Part shown: one piece after another, positions 1 through 9,072 of the stretch | Position numbering within the stretch: the stretch's first letter is position 1 | How the letters are laid out: each line of letters starts with the position of its first letter | Assembly: GCA_902769705.1 (NCBI GenBank) | Contig: CACXPX010000013.1 | Location: 34,956 to 98,955 of the forward strand | Source: an uncultured Prevotellaceae bacterium | Lineage (GTDB): Bacteria; Bacteroidota; Bacteroidia; Bacteroidales; Bacteroidaceae | Reading direction: 5' to 3' | DNA: 64,000 nt | The notes under the pieces: generated by a model | What the model was told of the DNA's origin: nothing | Seen by the model: only the letters and a program-made list of their open reading frames with translations | Databases searched by the model: none | Position numbers and translations under genes: made by a program

Positions 1-2830
1 GCAGATTGTAGTATTCTATGGAAGAGCCTTGTTGCGAGGGGGACAAGGAAAGAGGAGCGATGGCCGCCGTCACTCCGTTACGAAAGTCTTCGATGGCCTT
101 TTCCAAGTCGATGATTGCAGCTGGCACATCAGCGACAGTTGCTTCGGTGGCCATGGAGAAAACAGTTTCGGCTTTTTTCACAGCATCAGCCAACAACGGC
201 AGTCCTTCCTCATTTGGGTTCTTTTCCATCAGGTCGTAAGCTTCGGCGATGGTCTCAGCCAATGCGGTATAGTCGCGATCGTCACCCAACTTCGTGTCGA
301 ACGCTCTCACACCACTGCGTTTCGTGATGGTCATCAGTGTAGCAAACGGTGGAAGCGGAGTCCCCTCGTCGGTGGGACGATAATAGGGGCGGCTATTATA
401 GATTTGGAATGCCATCATGTTCGCTCCCACCTCAAAGGCTGTAGTAGAGCCGACGAGTTGTCCATCGGCTACTGAGGTCTCCGTCAAGGCTGCGATATCG
501 ACATTATCACCCGTGAGAACGTTGTGCTCTGGATGGTCAATCATGCATAGCACCATCGACATGGCATCCACATTGCGTTTCTGTTCCACAACAAGCGCGG
601 TACCATCAAGTCCTGTCATCTGGCGAACGAGCATTCCTTGAGATGCGGCGGCCGCAAATGGCACTACCGCATCCACCCACTGCCCCACCTTTGCACGCTC
701 AACGGTAAACGTCGCCTTGCGAGCCTTAAAGGCTTCCATGGGGATGAAATCGGCCTCGCTCGTCAACACCAAGTTGTCGCAAATGCCTTCGGCAACGGTG
801 TTCGTAGTGCCAAGTATGGGAGCAGCAACAATAAAGAGAGCATTGGGATTGACGGCCACTGGTTGAGCGTTCATGCCCTTGGTGGCCGTGAAGTCGTAGA
901 CACACACCTCGGCCCCACCCTTTTTCTGGTTGAAGACGTCTTTGTTCCACGAGCCCGTGACAACAGCTTTGCGACCATCTATAGCCACCTCAAGGTCAGG
1001 TTCCAGCACCTTAAACAGGGCGATGGTGTCTGTGCCTTCGTATGTGATTTCACTTGTTTTACCCGCCCTTACGGTCTTATTCATCTCAGCTTTATAGAAA
1101 GTGTTGGGCGTCAGCTTGTCAAAAGAGAATGTCACGGTCTTGCGTTCGCCCACATCGAAAGTCACATCAGTTACGGTATTTGAACCGCAAGACGTCCAAT
1201 TCTTTGTCTCGGCATCATAGCTAAAGAGCCGACATTGCATCGTGGGCTGACAGAACGAGCCTCCTTCAAAGTTTTGGAAGTCGGCAAGGATATTCACCGA
1301 CGTATTGTTCACCACTTGGAATGCCATGTCATCGAGTGTCTCCACTTGACTGTTGGCCTCTGCCTTCATGGATTTCAGGTGCAAGTCGGCAATAGTGGGA
1401 ACGACCGACAATTTCATCGAGTCGAGCAAGTTGTTACGCGTGTCGCAAAGGAACACGTAGACATTGGCCTGTCGGTTGGGCGAATAAGTCCACTCCACTT
1501 CCGCCGACTTTCCCGAAGGAATACTCACGCTGGCCAAAGGTTCATGATCGCTATTGCTCAGCATGCTGCTACTTGTACCGCAATACAGTTTGACGGAGTT
1601 GCATGCCAAAGTGCCGTTATTGTGAACGACAGCCTTAATTCTGTTGTCAACCTTCATATAAAGGCTTCCCATACGCATGAGTTCGCCTTTCAGATTGGCC
1701 TTCTTGGGTGTCGTGCGCGACAGCATCGCCTGCCCCGTTTTAAATCCGTTCATACCTGTTTCGTCGTCAACGGTGTACCATCCGTCGCCAGCACCGCTCC
1801 ATCCAAAGTTGAAGTGATAGAGTCCTGTTGATGCTTGGTAACCGTCGAGCACCACAGCATGTCCCCCATCGTCGTTGGCTCCCGAATAGAGCATGGGACG
1901 ACCACTCGTCAGATTGTTGTATACCAACGTCTCCCACCCTGTCTGCGAGTAATTCCATTTTCCACAATAGTCGTTCGCCAAATTGAATTGACTGTCCATT
2001 GCTGCTCCCATCTTGTCGGTGTCGCCAGCCGTGGCCGTTCCGTCTTGATAGCCATAACCCAAATGGGCACAGGTGCCGAGAGCATACATCAGCACAGCCA
2101 CAGCCGTGTCTTGCGCTGCAGTGCCCGAGCCCGACAGCCGCATCAAGTCATAACGCACGGGAGTGCCTTTGGGTAACGAATATGTGACAGGGGCATTGAA
2201 CCAACCTTCGCTATAGGTGGGTGTGCTATAAAGCAGTTCTTTCGGATTATCGCGGCGGAAGTAATAGACGACTTGCGCTGCAGCAGTAGCCTCGCATCCC
2301 GTCAGCGTCTTCTGCCCGTTGTCAGCACGCTTGGGCGAGAAGATATTGTAAGGATGTCCTTGGTCCCAATGAGTTTGAATCAGCGGTGCCACATCCTTCC
2401 ATCCGCTCTTGAACGCATCCACTCCTTTACGGGCTGCATCAAGACGAGCACGCACATTGCGCCGCGCAGCAGATTCTGCACCATTCGCCTCTTTATCTTG
2501 CGACTGCTGGAGTTTTTCTATCTTCTTTGCCCATGTATTGAGCATACTCTTCAATCCCTCGGGCAACGTGCTAAAGTCGAAATCGCCTTGGTCGGTGTAT
2601 CCGAGAATAGGAGCCGTTGTGTCATCGCCCGATACAATCACGAAGCCGTGTCCTTCGCCACGCGAGAATATATAATATGGTGACAATGGCACGTCATCGG
2701 TCGAGGCATCATCGATACCTACAAACGCTTGCGCCACGACCCGCGCTTCAGCCTTGTTTATCGGATTGGCATAAAGTGGCATCGATATAGCAAAAGCCAT
2801 AGCCACCAACGTGTTCTTCAATCTTGTCAT
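1..2830 (-). CDS. Secreted C10 (streptopain-family) cysteine protease, C-terminus cut by window edge
   Basis: The reading frame is open from the ATG at 2830 to the left edge with no stop, giving about 943 residues. A signal peptide (MTRLKNTLVAMAFAISMPLYA) opens the protein. The following ~90 residues, containing FVIVSGDD and PILGYTDQGDF, look like the Spi-type inhibitory propeptide of this family. The catalytic region shows Cys179 in TGCEATAAAQ, His324 in GHAVVLDGY, and the downstream FNFGWSG motif typical of C10 peptidases. The long C-terminal part is beta-rich and unassigned; a sorting tail, if present, lies outside the window. Family members degrade host or dietary proteins outside the cell. 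It is divergent from the two-component genes at 3133. Family assignment is secure; the substrate is unknown. Confidence 0.9.
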   Translation of the reverse strand, partial: MTRLKNTLVAMAFAISMPLYANPINKAEARVVAQAFVGIDDASTDDVPLSPYYIFSRGEGHGFVIVSGDDTTAPILGYTDQGDFDFSTLPEGLKSMLNTWAKKIEKLQQSQDKEANGAESAARRNVRARLDAARKGVDAFKSGWKDVAPLIQTHWDQGHPYNIFSPKRADNGQKTLTGCEATAAAQVVYYFRRDNPKELLYSTPTYSEGWFNAPVTYSLPKGTPVRYDLMRLSGSGTAAQDTAVAVLMYALGTCAHLGYGYQDGTATAGDTDKMGAAMDSQFNLANDYCGKWNYSQTGWETLVYNNLTSGRPMLYSGANDDGGHAVVLDGYQASTGLYHFNFGWSGAGDGWYTVDDETGMNGFKTGQAMLSRTTPKKANLKGELMRMGSLYMKVDNRIKAVVHNNGTLACNSVKLYCGTSSSMLSNSDHEPLASVSIPSGKSAEVEWTYSPNRQANVYVFLCDTRNNLLDSMKLSVVPTIADLHLKSMKAEANSQVETLDDMAFQVVNNTSVNILADFQNFEGGSFCQPTMQCRLFSYDAETKNWTSCGSNTVTDVTFDVGERKTVTFSFDKLTPNTFYKAEMNKTVRAGKTSEITYEGTDTIALFKVLEPDLEVAIDGRKAVVTGSWNKDVFNQKKGGAEVCVYDFTATKGMNAQPVAVNPNALFIVAAPILGTTNTVAEGICDNLVLTSEADFIPMEAFKARKATFTVERAKVGQWVDAVVPFAAAASQGMLVRQMTGLDGTALVVEQKRNVDAMSMVLCMIDHPEHNVLTGDNVDIAALTETSVADGQLVGSTTAFEVGANMMAFQIYNSRPYYRPTDEGTPLPPFATLMTITKRSGVRAFDTKLGDDRDYTALAETIAEAYDLMEKNPNEEGLPLLADAVKKAETVFSMATEATVADVPAAIIDLEKAIEDFRNGVTAAIAPLSLSPSQQGSSIEYYNL

Positions 2831-2857
2831 ATTTGAGTTTGATGTTTGATGATTTGA

Positions 2858-2865
2858 CAAAGTTA
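2858..2865 (-). promoter_or_regulatory. Probable -7 element for the C10 protease
   Basis: CAAAGTTA on the + strand reads TAACTTTG on the minus strand, matching the Bacteroidetes TAnnTTTG element, 28 bases upstream of the start codon. No clear TTTG is seen 19-21 bases further upstream, so only half of the promoter is supported. Confidence 0.5.
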
Positions 2866-2897
2866 ATCATTATCAACCAAACGCATCGCATGCGCAC

Positions 2898-2916
2898 AAA
2901 CTTTATAGGAAAGTTT
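2898..2916. promoter_or_regulatory. Palindrome in the divergent promoter region (candidate operator)
   Basis: AAACTTT and AAAGTTT form a perfect 7-bp inverted repeat around ATAGG, in the roughly 300-base gap between the C10 protease start (2830) and the sensor kinase start (3133). It lies between the two promoters. The rest of the gap holds only those promoters, with no open frame that looks real. Confidence 0.35.
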
Positions 2917-3022
2917 AACTATCACACTCCCATCACGATATCACTTAGTGACAATGGAAATGAATCGATATTGAACTTATGCAGCACATTCGTTGAAGAA
3001 AAACAGAGATTGACTGATTGTT

Positions 3023-3054
3023 TTTGGATGTTTCCTCATCACATTATAACTTTG
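3023..3054 (+). promoter_or_regulatory. Bacteroidetes-type promoter of the LytS/LytTR operon
   Basis: TTTG at 3023-3026, a 20-base spacer and TAACTTTG at 3047-3054 fit the consensus exactly. The start codon at 3133 follows after a leader of roughly 70 bases. Confidence 0.75.
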
Positions 3055-3132
3055 CATCAAGCGTTCCAAAAAACATTCGAAAGCACAATAAAACGCGACT
3101 GCACCCGTTAAAAAACAAAAACCAGACTGCCT

Positions 3133-4344
3133 ATGGCAAAACGTCTACACTTGGGAAAAGAAAACCTTGTCTATCTGGGACTATGGTTTATCATGTTCCT
3201 TACTCCTGTCCTCACCCAGTATTCCAGAAGCCACAATTCGGGAATTGATTTCAGCTGGGACGAGGTTTTCAACATCTGGAAAGTCTATGCAGCCTACCTT
3301 GTGGTGTTTATCATTCACAACTTTATGTTGGCGCCCATCCTGATACACAGGCACAAGAAAGTAATGTATTTTGCCACAACGCTGTGTCTCATTGGAGTGT
3401 TCATTGTCTATCATTGCACACAACGTCCCAACTTGCCACATCCGCCCGGGCCACCACCCCACAAGATGGAAATGCGAGACGAAGCACACCGGCATCCTCA
3501 CAAAGGAATGGAACCCGACCACGCCCAACGTCCACCCTTCGACAAATGGGAAAAAGGGCATGGACCGAAAGAGGAAAGCCAAAACGGCAAACACAGGAGA
3601 GAAGAACTGCCACCATTGTTTTTCGGACAGAGAGACATCATCGGAGCCATAGTCGTGATTTTGCTGATTGGAATGAACTTGGGCATCAAGCTCTATTTCA
3701 AGTCCGAAGAGAGAATCAAGGAGATGGAGATTTTGGAGAGGCAAAACCTGGAGCAACAGTTGGAGTACCTGAAATTCCAAATCAACCCCCACTTCTTCAT
3801 GAACACCTTGAATAATATCCATGCATTGGTCGACATCGAACCCGAGAAAGCCAAAAGCACCATACTGGAACTCTCGAAACTGATGCGCTATGTGCTCTAT
3901 GAAGGGGCTAAGCAGACGGTGCCCCTAAGCCGCGACATCGAGTTCCTGAACAACTACATCACCCTGATGCGGCTGCGTTACAGCGAAAAAGTAAAAATCA
4001 ACATCGATTTCCCGTCCATCGTTCCCGACACCGCCATCCCACCTATGCTGTTCATCACATTCGTAGAGAATGCCTTCAAACATGGTGTGAGCTATCAGAA
4101 AGAATCGTTCATCAACATCAAGATGAACATTGACGAGCAACACATCAACTTCACTTGCCGCAACAGCAAGTACCCAAAAACCACCACCGAGCAAGGAGGC
4201 GTGGGACTGGCTAATGTCAAACAGCGCCTTGAACTCATTTACAGAGAGAACTACATGCTGAACATCAACGATGGAGAACAGGAATACGATGTTGACCTGA
4301 CCATTCCCTTGCAACTCAACAACATCCATCATCCAAACACCTAA
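3133..4344 (+). CDS. LytS/YehU-family sensor histidine kinase with His-rich periplasmic loop
   Basis: 403 residues. Four predicted membrane segments (about 12-30, 50-70, 77-95 and 168-188) precede a cytoplasmic coiled linker and a His_kinase (PF06580) domain. The phospho-acceptor is His220 in INPHFFMN, and the ATPase N-box is FVENAFKHG. Basic residues after segment 2 (IHRHKK) place the loop between segments 3 and 4 outside the membrane. That loop, about 97-166, is rich in Pro and contains eight His between residues 103 and 154. In this family the cognate LytTR regulator follows directly, as here. The signal is unknown; metal binding by the loop is inference. Confidence 0.93.
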   Translation: MAKRLHLGKENLVYLGLWFIMFLTPVLTQYSRSHNSGIDFSWDEVFNIWKVYAAYLVVFIIHNFMLAPILIHRHKKVMYFATTLCLIGVFIVYHCTQRPNLPHPPGPPPHKMEMRDEAHRHPHKGMEPDHAQRPPFDKWEKGHGPKEESQNGKHRREELPPLFFGQRDIIGAIVVILLIGMNLGIKLYFKSEERIKEMEILERQNLEQQLEYLKFQINPHFFMNTLNNIHALVDIEPEKAKSTILELSKLMRYVLYEGAKQTVPLSRDIEFLNNYITLMRLRYSEKVKINIDFPSIVPDTAIPPMLFITFVENAFKHGVSYQKESFINIKMNIDEQHINFTCRNSKYPKTTTEQGGVGLANVKQRLELIYRENYMLNINDGEQEYDVDLTIPLQLNNIHHPNT

Positions 4345-4359
4345 CCCCCACAACCCATC

Positions 4360-5082
4360 ATGATTAAATGTCTAGCCATCGACGACGAGCCTCTGGCATT
4401 GCAACAACTCGCTGCCTATATCAAGAAAATTCCTTACTTCCAACTCGTGGCCGAATGTCCAAACGCCATCGAAGCAAAGGAAATCATGGAGAATGACATC
4501 ATCGACGCCATTTTCGTTGACATCAACATGCCCGACCTCAACGGAATGGACTTCGTGAAATCGCTCGCCGCACCCCCTATTGTGGTCTTCACCACAGCCT
4601 ATTCCGAATATGCCGTAGACGGATTCAAAGCCGGCGCGCTCAACTATCTGCTGAAACCATTCGGTCTCGACGACTTCAGACAATGTGCCGAACGCGTGAA
4701 ACGCCAGTACGAATTGGAGAATGCACAAAACAGCTCAGTGTCGTCGCCCGATGAAGACGACGCACTCTTCCTGAAAACCGAACATCGCGTGGTGCGCATC
4801 AAAATGAGCGACATCAAATATGTGGAAGGCATGAGCGAGTATCTGAAAATCCATTTCGACAACCAAAAACCACTCATCGTGCTGCTCTCCATGAAGAAAC
4901 TGGAGGAGCGACTGCCTCAGCATTTTATGCGCATTCACCGCTCATATATCATCAACCTCAGAAAGATACAGGAAGTGAACAAGAACCGGGTTATCATGGA
5001 CGCCGACACCTACCTGCCCATCGGCGACCTTTATCGCGACGCGTTCAACAACTATATCAACTCGAAATTTCTGGGAAAGTGA
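4360..5082 (+). CDS. LytTR-family response regulator
   Basis: 240 residues. The receiver domain (1-120) has the acidic pair D8/D9, phospho-acceptor Asp54 in FVDINMPD, and Lys99 in LLKPF. The C-terminal ~100 residues (LKTEHRVVRI onwards) form a LytTR DNA-binding domain. The gene starts 15 bases after the kinase stop and is its partner; together they would sense an envelope signal and regulate transcription. A terminator follows. Targets cannot be read from the sequence. Confidence 0.95.
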   Translation: MIKCLAIDDEPLALQQLAAYIKKIPYFQLVAECPNAIEAKEIMENDIIDAIFVDINMPDLNGMDFVKSLAAPPIVVFTTAYSEYAVDGFKAGALNYLLKPFGLDDFRQCAERVKRQYELENAQNSSVSSPDEDDALFLKTEHRVVRIKMSDIKYVEGMSEYLKIHFDNQKPLIVLLSMKKLEERLPQHFMRIHRSYIINLRKIQEVNKNRVIMDADTYLPIGDLYRDAFNNYINSKFLGK

Positions 5083-5123
5083 CCTCTTGACAATCAAAAG
5101 AACAAATGCCAGCACTTTTTCAT

Positions 5124-5142
5124 GGGTTGAAAAACCCTTTTT
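5124..5142 (+). terminator. Rho-independent terminator after the LytTR regulator
   Basis: GGGTT, a GAAA tetraloop and AACCC are followed by five T residues, 41 bases after the stop codon. The stem is short but the layout is standard. Confidence 0.65.
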
Positions 5143-5152
5143 GCTGAATTTG

Positions 5153-5184
5153 TTTGCTCAATCGGAGAAAACAATGTAAATTTG
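5153..5184 (+). promoter_or_regulatory. Promoter of the VTC / DUF4956 / DUF2490 operon
   Basis: TTTG at 5153-5156, 20 bases, then TAAATTTG at 5177-5184: a perfect match to the Bacteroidetes consensus, immediately after the upstream terminator and about 30 bases before the ATG at 5214. Confidence 0.8.
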
Positions 5185-5213
5185 CAGAGATAAACAATAA
5201 CTAACTATCCATA

Positions 5214-5969
5214 ATGGACCAAATCCTGCAACAATTCGACCCCATCACGCTGGAGGAGATGAGTGGCATCCGACTGATGAACCGCATCGACACCAAGTTC
5301 GTGACGACGCTGCCCGTGCTCATGCAACTTCTGCAGATGGCACAGGGGGAGTATCGTGTTCAGGAGATTGGCCAAGAGCGCAACATGCGCTACGACACCA
5401 CCTATTTCGACACGCTCGACTTCAACATGTTCCATGTTCATCAAACGGGACATACTGGCCGGCAAAAACTTCGTTTCCGCACCTACGTCAGTTCTAACCT
5501 ACAGTTCATGGAAGTGAAGACCAAGAACAACCACGGGCGAACGAAGAAGAAACGCATTCAGGTGACCGACATGTCGCTCGAAGACCAGCAGAAAACCGAT
5601 TTCCTCGCCCAGCACCTGCGCTACGACATCGACGTTCTGCAGCCCACGCTTCACAACTATTTCGACCGCATCACGCTTGTCAACCGTGCCGAGACCGAAA
5701 GGCTCACCATCGACACATCGCTGCATTTCGACAATCTCATCACCGGTCAGCAGCGCGACATGGGGAAACTGGTCATCGTTGAACTCAAGCGCGACGGTCT
5801 CTGCCACTCACCCGTGCTCGAGATGTTGCGCCAATTGCGCGTGCATCCTCATGGATTCAGCAAATACTGCATGGGGAGTGCATTCACCAACGAAGAGCTA
5901 CAGGTGAACCGCTTCAAACCGAAACTGCGCGATGTGGAGCGAATCCTCAACCAAGCCAACAACCTTTAA
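5214..5969 (+). CDS. VTC-domain (polyphosphate polymerase-like) protein
   Basis: 251 residues with the VTC/CYTH-type tunnel fold: RIDTKFV near the N-terminus, YDTTYFDT, RFRTYV, FMEVKTKNNHGRTKKKR, and the acidic end of the tunnel near VIVELKRDG. In eukaryotic VTC4 this fold polymerises phosphate from ATP into polyphosphate. Bacterial homologues are annotated as polyphosphate polymerase-domain proteins, mostly without proof. It is the first gene of a three-gene operon with DUF4956 and an outer-membrane DUF2490 protein. There is no signal peptide, so it is probably cytoplasmic. The family is clear; activity is inferred. Confidence 0.88.
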   Translation: MDQILQQFDPITLEEMSGIRLMNRIDTKFVTTLPVLMQLLQMAQGEYRVQEIGQERNMRYDTTYFDTLDFNMFHVHQTGHTGRQKLRFRTYVSSNLQFMEVKTKNNHGRTKKKRIQVTDMSLEDQQKTDFLAQHLRYDIDVLQPTLHNYFDRITLVNRAETERLTIDTSLHFDNLITGQQRDMGKLVIVELKRDGLCHSPVLEMLRQLRVHPHGFSKYCMGSAFTNEELQVNRFKPKLRDVERILNQANNL

Positions 5970-6013
5970 CCCATTCAACAGCAAACAAAACAAATAAAAA
6001 ACAATAAAAAGAC

Positions 6014-6679
6014 ATGAACTTCCAACAACTATTCACTGCCGACTTTACCGAGATGATGATACGTTTCGTCATCTGTCTGGCCTTCAACTGGTTCATCATC
6101 GACCGCCTATACTACAAAAAGAGCAAGCGCCGCGATTTCTATTTCACGTTCCTGCTCACTAGCATCGCCATCTTCTTCCTGGTCTTCTTCATGATATTCG
6201 GCCTCGACAAACTGGGCGGAAAGACCTCGATGGGTATCGGTATCGGTCTCTTCGGCATCTTCTCCATCATGCGCTATCGCACCGACGCCATGCCCGTGCG
6301 CGAAATGACCTACCTCTTTGTCATCATCTCGCTCTCGGTGGTGAACGCCATTGCCAGCTCGGCTACATTCGCCGAAATCATTGTCACCGACGCCATCGTC
6401 ACCTTTGCTATCTGGATTTGCGAGAGACGACTGCGCATACAGTATAGCAAGCTCGTGCAATACGACCGCATCGAACTCATCAAAGCCGAACGCTATGATG
6501 AACTCAAAGCCGATGTCGAGCAGCGGCTGGGACTGGAAGTTATCAAGATTGAAGTGGGCGCTATCGACCTGCTCCGCGATATGGCCATGCTGCGCGTCTA
6601 TTACAAAAGCGAATCCCACCATGCCAGTTCGGTCGACCACAAGATAAAGTTCAAGAACGAAGATCTGACTAACGTATAA
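6014..6679 (+). CDS. DUF4956 membrane protein
   Basis: 221 residues with about four hydrophobic segments in the first 130 residues (near 14-32, 45-65, 72-90 and 100-125) followed by a soluble, charged C-terminal domain of about 90 residues. This is the DUF4956 architecture. In many bacteria DUF4956 sits beside a VTC-domain gene, as here (44 bases downstream). It probably works with the VTC protein at the inner membrane. The precise role is unknown. Confidence 0.85.
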   Translation: MNFQQLFTADFTEMMIRFVICLAFNWFIIDRLYYKKSKRRDFYFTFLLTSIAIFFLVFFMIFGLDKLGGKTSMGIGIGLFGIFSIMRYRTDAMPVREMTYLFVIISLSVVNAIASSATFAEIIVTDAIVTFAIWICERRLRIQYSKLVQYDRIELIKAERYDELKADVEQRLGLEVIKIEVGAIDLLRDMAMLRVYYKSESHHASSVDHKIKFKNEDLTNV

Positions 6680-6701
6680 CACCCCAATACCCATCACCAA
6701 C

Positions 6702-7484
6702 ATGAAAAAACTGTTTTCCATTGTAGCCTTTCTGGCATTCGCCACAGCAGGCTACGCCCAAAGCGACGACTTCGGCATCTGGACATCTTTCGAGGCGCAG
6801 AAGAAAATCAACAAGAAAGTGAATATCTCACTCGAAGGCGAATTGCGCACACGCGACAACGTCTCCACCAACGACCGCTGGAGCATTGGCCTTGACGCGA
6901 GTTACAAACTCACGAAATGGCTGAAAGCATCGGTTGGATACACTTTCCTCTACGACAACAACGAGCGCATTTCCTATTATGAGGTGGGCGACAAGAAAGT
7001 GGAAAGTGGAGCCGTCAACGCTGGTGACCCCAAGAAACGTGCCGAATACTGGGCACCACGCCACCGCTTCCACGTCTCGCTGACAGCATCGCAGTCGTTT
7101 GGCAACCTCGAAGTGTCACTTCGCGAGCGTTGGCAATACACCTACCGCCCCGAAAAGACCGTCAGCCAACGCTGGTCTTATTGGGACGAAGAATGGGATG
7201 GTGAGGAACATTCCTACCGAGGAAAAGGAAAGAACGTGCTGCGCAGCCGTCTGCAACTGGAATACAAACTGAAGTCACTCGGCCTGACGCCCTATGCCAG
7301 CGTGGAACTGAGCAACGCATGGGACGTAGAGAAAATACGCTATACCATCGGAGCCGACTACAAAATCACTAAGCAACACGCCTTCGGACTCTTTTACCGT
7401 TATCAGGACATCCGTAGCGACGACGACTTCGAGACAGAACCCAACATGCACATCTTGGGCGTAGACTACAAGTTCAAATTCTAA
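6702..7484 (+). CDS. DUF2490 outer-membrane beta-barrel protein
   Basis: 260 residues. A signal peptide (MKKLFSIVAFLAFATAGYAQ) is followed by alternating aromatic strands (WSIGLDASYKLTKWLKASVGY, then RFHVSLTASQ, VSLRERWQYTY) and an aromatic C-terminal Phe (YKFKF), as in an outer-membrane barrel. The pattern matches DUF2490. It is the last gene of the VTC operon, 22 bases after DUF4956, and converges with the lipoprotein gene ending at 7494 across 9 bases. Pore or export function is plausible but not shown. Confidence 0.85.
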   Translation: MKKLFSIVAFLAFATAGYAQSDDFGIWTSFEAQKKINKKVNISLEGELRTRDNVSTNDRWSIGLDASYKLTKWLKASVGYTFLYDNNERISYYEVGDKKVESGAVNAGDPKKRAEYWAPRHRFHVSLTASQSFGNLEVSLRERWQYTYRPEKTVSQRWSYWDEEWDGEEHSYRGKGKNVLRSRLQLEYKLKSLGLTPYASVELSNAWDVEKIRYTIGADYKITKQHAFGLFYRYQDIRSDDDFETEPNMHILGVDYKFKF

Positions 7485-7493
7485 GCGCCTGCG

Positions 7494-8216
7494 TCACTCG
7501 GTTTCTTTCTCGCTTGCCACGCGGATGAACTTTCCATCCACGGAATAGGCGCGATTGTACGTGTAGCGACCTAATTCTATATCATAGCCATAACTGGCGA
7601 GGATGATTTCCTCTTTCTCCCAGTCGATTTCCATAACGCCCTCCGTTGATGGAAATTGCTTGGCTGTTCCTTTGTCGGGGTCGATGATGTAAGTCCACAC
7701 GTTGCGGGCATCGGGACAACCCTCCACTATCACTTTTCCGTAGGGCGCGACATAAGCTTTGGAGGCAATGGCTATCTGGTCGATGGGCACTTCCACAGCA
7801 TCGGAATCCTCTTTCTTCATCTTTTCCCATTGTGCTTGGGCATTAGGATTGGTTTGGCACAACTTCTTAGCGGTGCCTGCACGCTCGTCGGCCAGCCATA
7901 CGGTATAGACACCGCAGAGGTCGTCTTCATTGGGAGCTTTATCCTCATTCACATAGACGGCAATCTGGAAATGACTATCCACACGATTGGCGGTCTTTGG
8001 AATCTCGCTAATGTCCACCAAGTCCTTGTCGTCGTTAGAGAGTCCTTCCACTTCAAGAGCTGCACTCTCTTCATCCGATGATTTGTCCTCAGCCGTTCCA
8101 CGCACTTCCTGGCCATCCTCCTGCTTGAGCTGGTCTTTGTCACTATTGCCTTTACATCCTGCCGAAACAAACATCAAGGCCATGAAAAACAAAATCTTCT
8201 TCATATTCCCATTCAT
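7494..8216 (-). CDS. Putative lipoprotein
   Basis: 240 residues with a lipoprotein signal peptide ending in FVSAGC. An acidic, Ser-rich linker (about 24-60) precedes a soluble domain of about 170 residues with WLADERAGTAKKL and IIDPDKGTAKQFPS, two similar segments that suggest an internal duplication. No family is recognised. It is 16 bases downstream of a second lipoprotein gene and likely shares its promoter at 8979. An internal start at 8204 (MKKILFF) is equally possible. Confidence 0.75.
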   Translation of the reverse strand: MNGNMKKILFFMALMFVSAGCKGNSDKDQLKQEDGQEVRGTAEDKSSDEESAALEVEGLSNDDKDLVDISEIPKTANRVDSHFQIAVYVNEDKAPNEDDLCGVYTVWLADERAGTAKKLCQTNPNAQAQWEKMKKEDSDAVEVPIDQIAIASKAYVAPYGKVIVEGCPDARNVWTYIIDPDKGTAKQFPSTEGVMEIDWEKEEIILASYGYDIELGRYTYNRAYSVDGKFIRVASEKETE

Positions 8217-8232
8217 TTAGTTGTCTATAACA

Positions 8233-8937
8233 TTATTCGTCGTCGCCCTCGTCCAACTCCCCGTTTTCTCTCATCTCCGCTTCTATCTGGCGTCCTTCTT
8301 CTCGCGATTCCACCTGAAGCCACACTTCCTTCACCGCCTCGTCAGACATACCGTCGATGCGGGTAATCTGCAAATGATCCAAGCGACCGCCTACAGTGTA
8401 AGTGAGCAGTTGCTTGGCCGACAGCATGCCATCTCCCCAATAGCCAACGGTGAACAACTTGGTATAGTGTCCGTCCTTGTCGGCAACGGCTTGAGTCTGG
8501 CGATTCAGCGCCACCATACCCTCCTCGTCAGTACAAGTGAGGAGCCATGTGGCATAGTCTTGCTCAAACTCGGCACCTTCCTTTTTATACTCAGCCTTGA
8601 CCGAGTCAGCCTTCGCCTTCAGCACCGACAGCACGCCAGGAGCAAGATAGCGACGCAACACGGCCTCATCCCACTTCTCGTTGTCCTTCGGCACATGGCT
8701 GTAGAACTCGTTGATGAGCCGCACGGCCAACGTGTCACGCTCGGCTTGGGGAAGTTTCGAAAACTCATCGTCCTCGGCAGAAGTCTCGCCAACAGCGACC
8801 TGAGCAGTCATGCTGTCGCTTGTAGCCACGTCATTACCACCCTTCGCATCGGCCTTTCCGCCACACGACATGACCATCATCAACACGACAGCCAAAACAA
8901 GTAATTTGGAGAAATAGTGTCTCATAAGCTTTTTCAT
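8233..8937 (-). CDS. Putative lipoprotein
   Basis: About 234 residues from the ATG at 8937 (MKKLMRHYFSKLL), with lipobox VMSC and the mature protein starting CGGKADAKGG. A longer frame reaches 8991, but that start lies upstream of the promoter -7 element at 8979-8986, so 8937 (or 8925) is preferred. The soluble part carries ERDTLAVRLINEFYSHV and a C-terminal acidic tail (GELDEGDDE); the fold suggests an NTF2/DUF-type lipoprotein but is not assigned. It is the first gene of a two-lipoprotein unit with the gene ending at 7494. Confidence 0.75.
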   Translation of the reverse strand: MKKLMRHYFSKLLVLAVVLMMVMSCGGKADAKGGNDVATSDSMTAQVAVGETSAEDDEFSKLPQAERDTLAVRLINEFYSHVPKDNEKWDEAVLRRYLAPGVLSVLKAKADSVKAEYKKEGAEFEQDYATWLLTCTDEEGMVALNRQTQAVADKDGHYTKLFTVGYWGDGMLSAKQLLTYTVGGRLDHLQITRIDGMSDEAVKEVWLQVESREEGRQIEAEMRENGELDEGDDE

Positions 8938-8978
8938 CAATTTAGTCTTCAGTATTGAACATTTTAACGATTGCCTGA

Positions 8979-9010
8979 CAAAAATACACAATTATTCCCA
9001 ATCCGCCAAA
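8979..9010 (-). promoter_or_regulatory. Promoter of the two-lipoprotein operon
   Basis: On the minus strand, TTTG (9010-9007), 20 bases, then TATTTTTG (8986-8979). It is a perfect spacing match and sets the start of the lipoprotein gene at 8937. Repeat array A lies directly upstream. Confidence 0.8.
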
Positions 9011-9072
9011 TCTTTTCGAAAGATAATGCAAAAACGCCGAATCTGCCCGCCCCTCTTGATGTTTATGCCGCC

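Noticed and set aside
1-2830. A frameshift in the C10 protease gene
   Set aside because: The frame set by the ATG at 2830 is the same as that read at the left edge and gives sensible protein throughout, including catalytic Cys and His.
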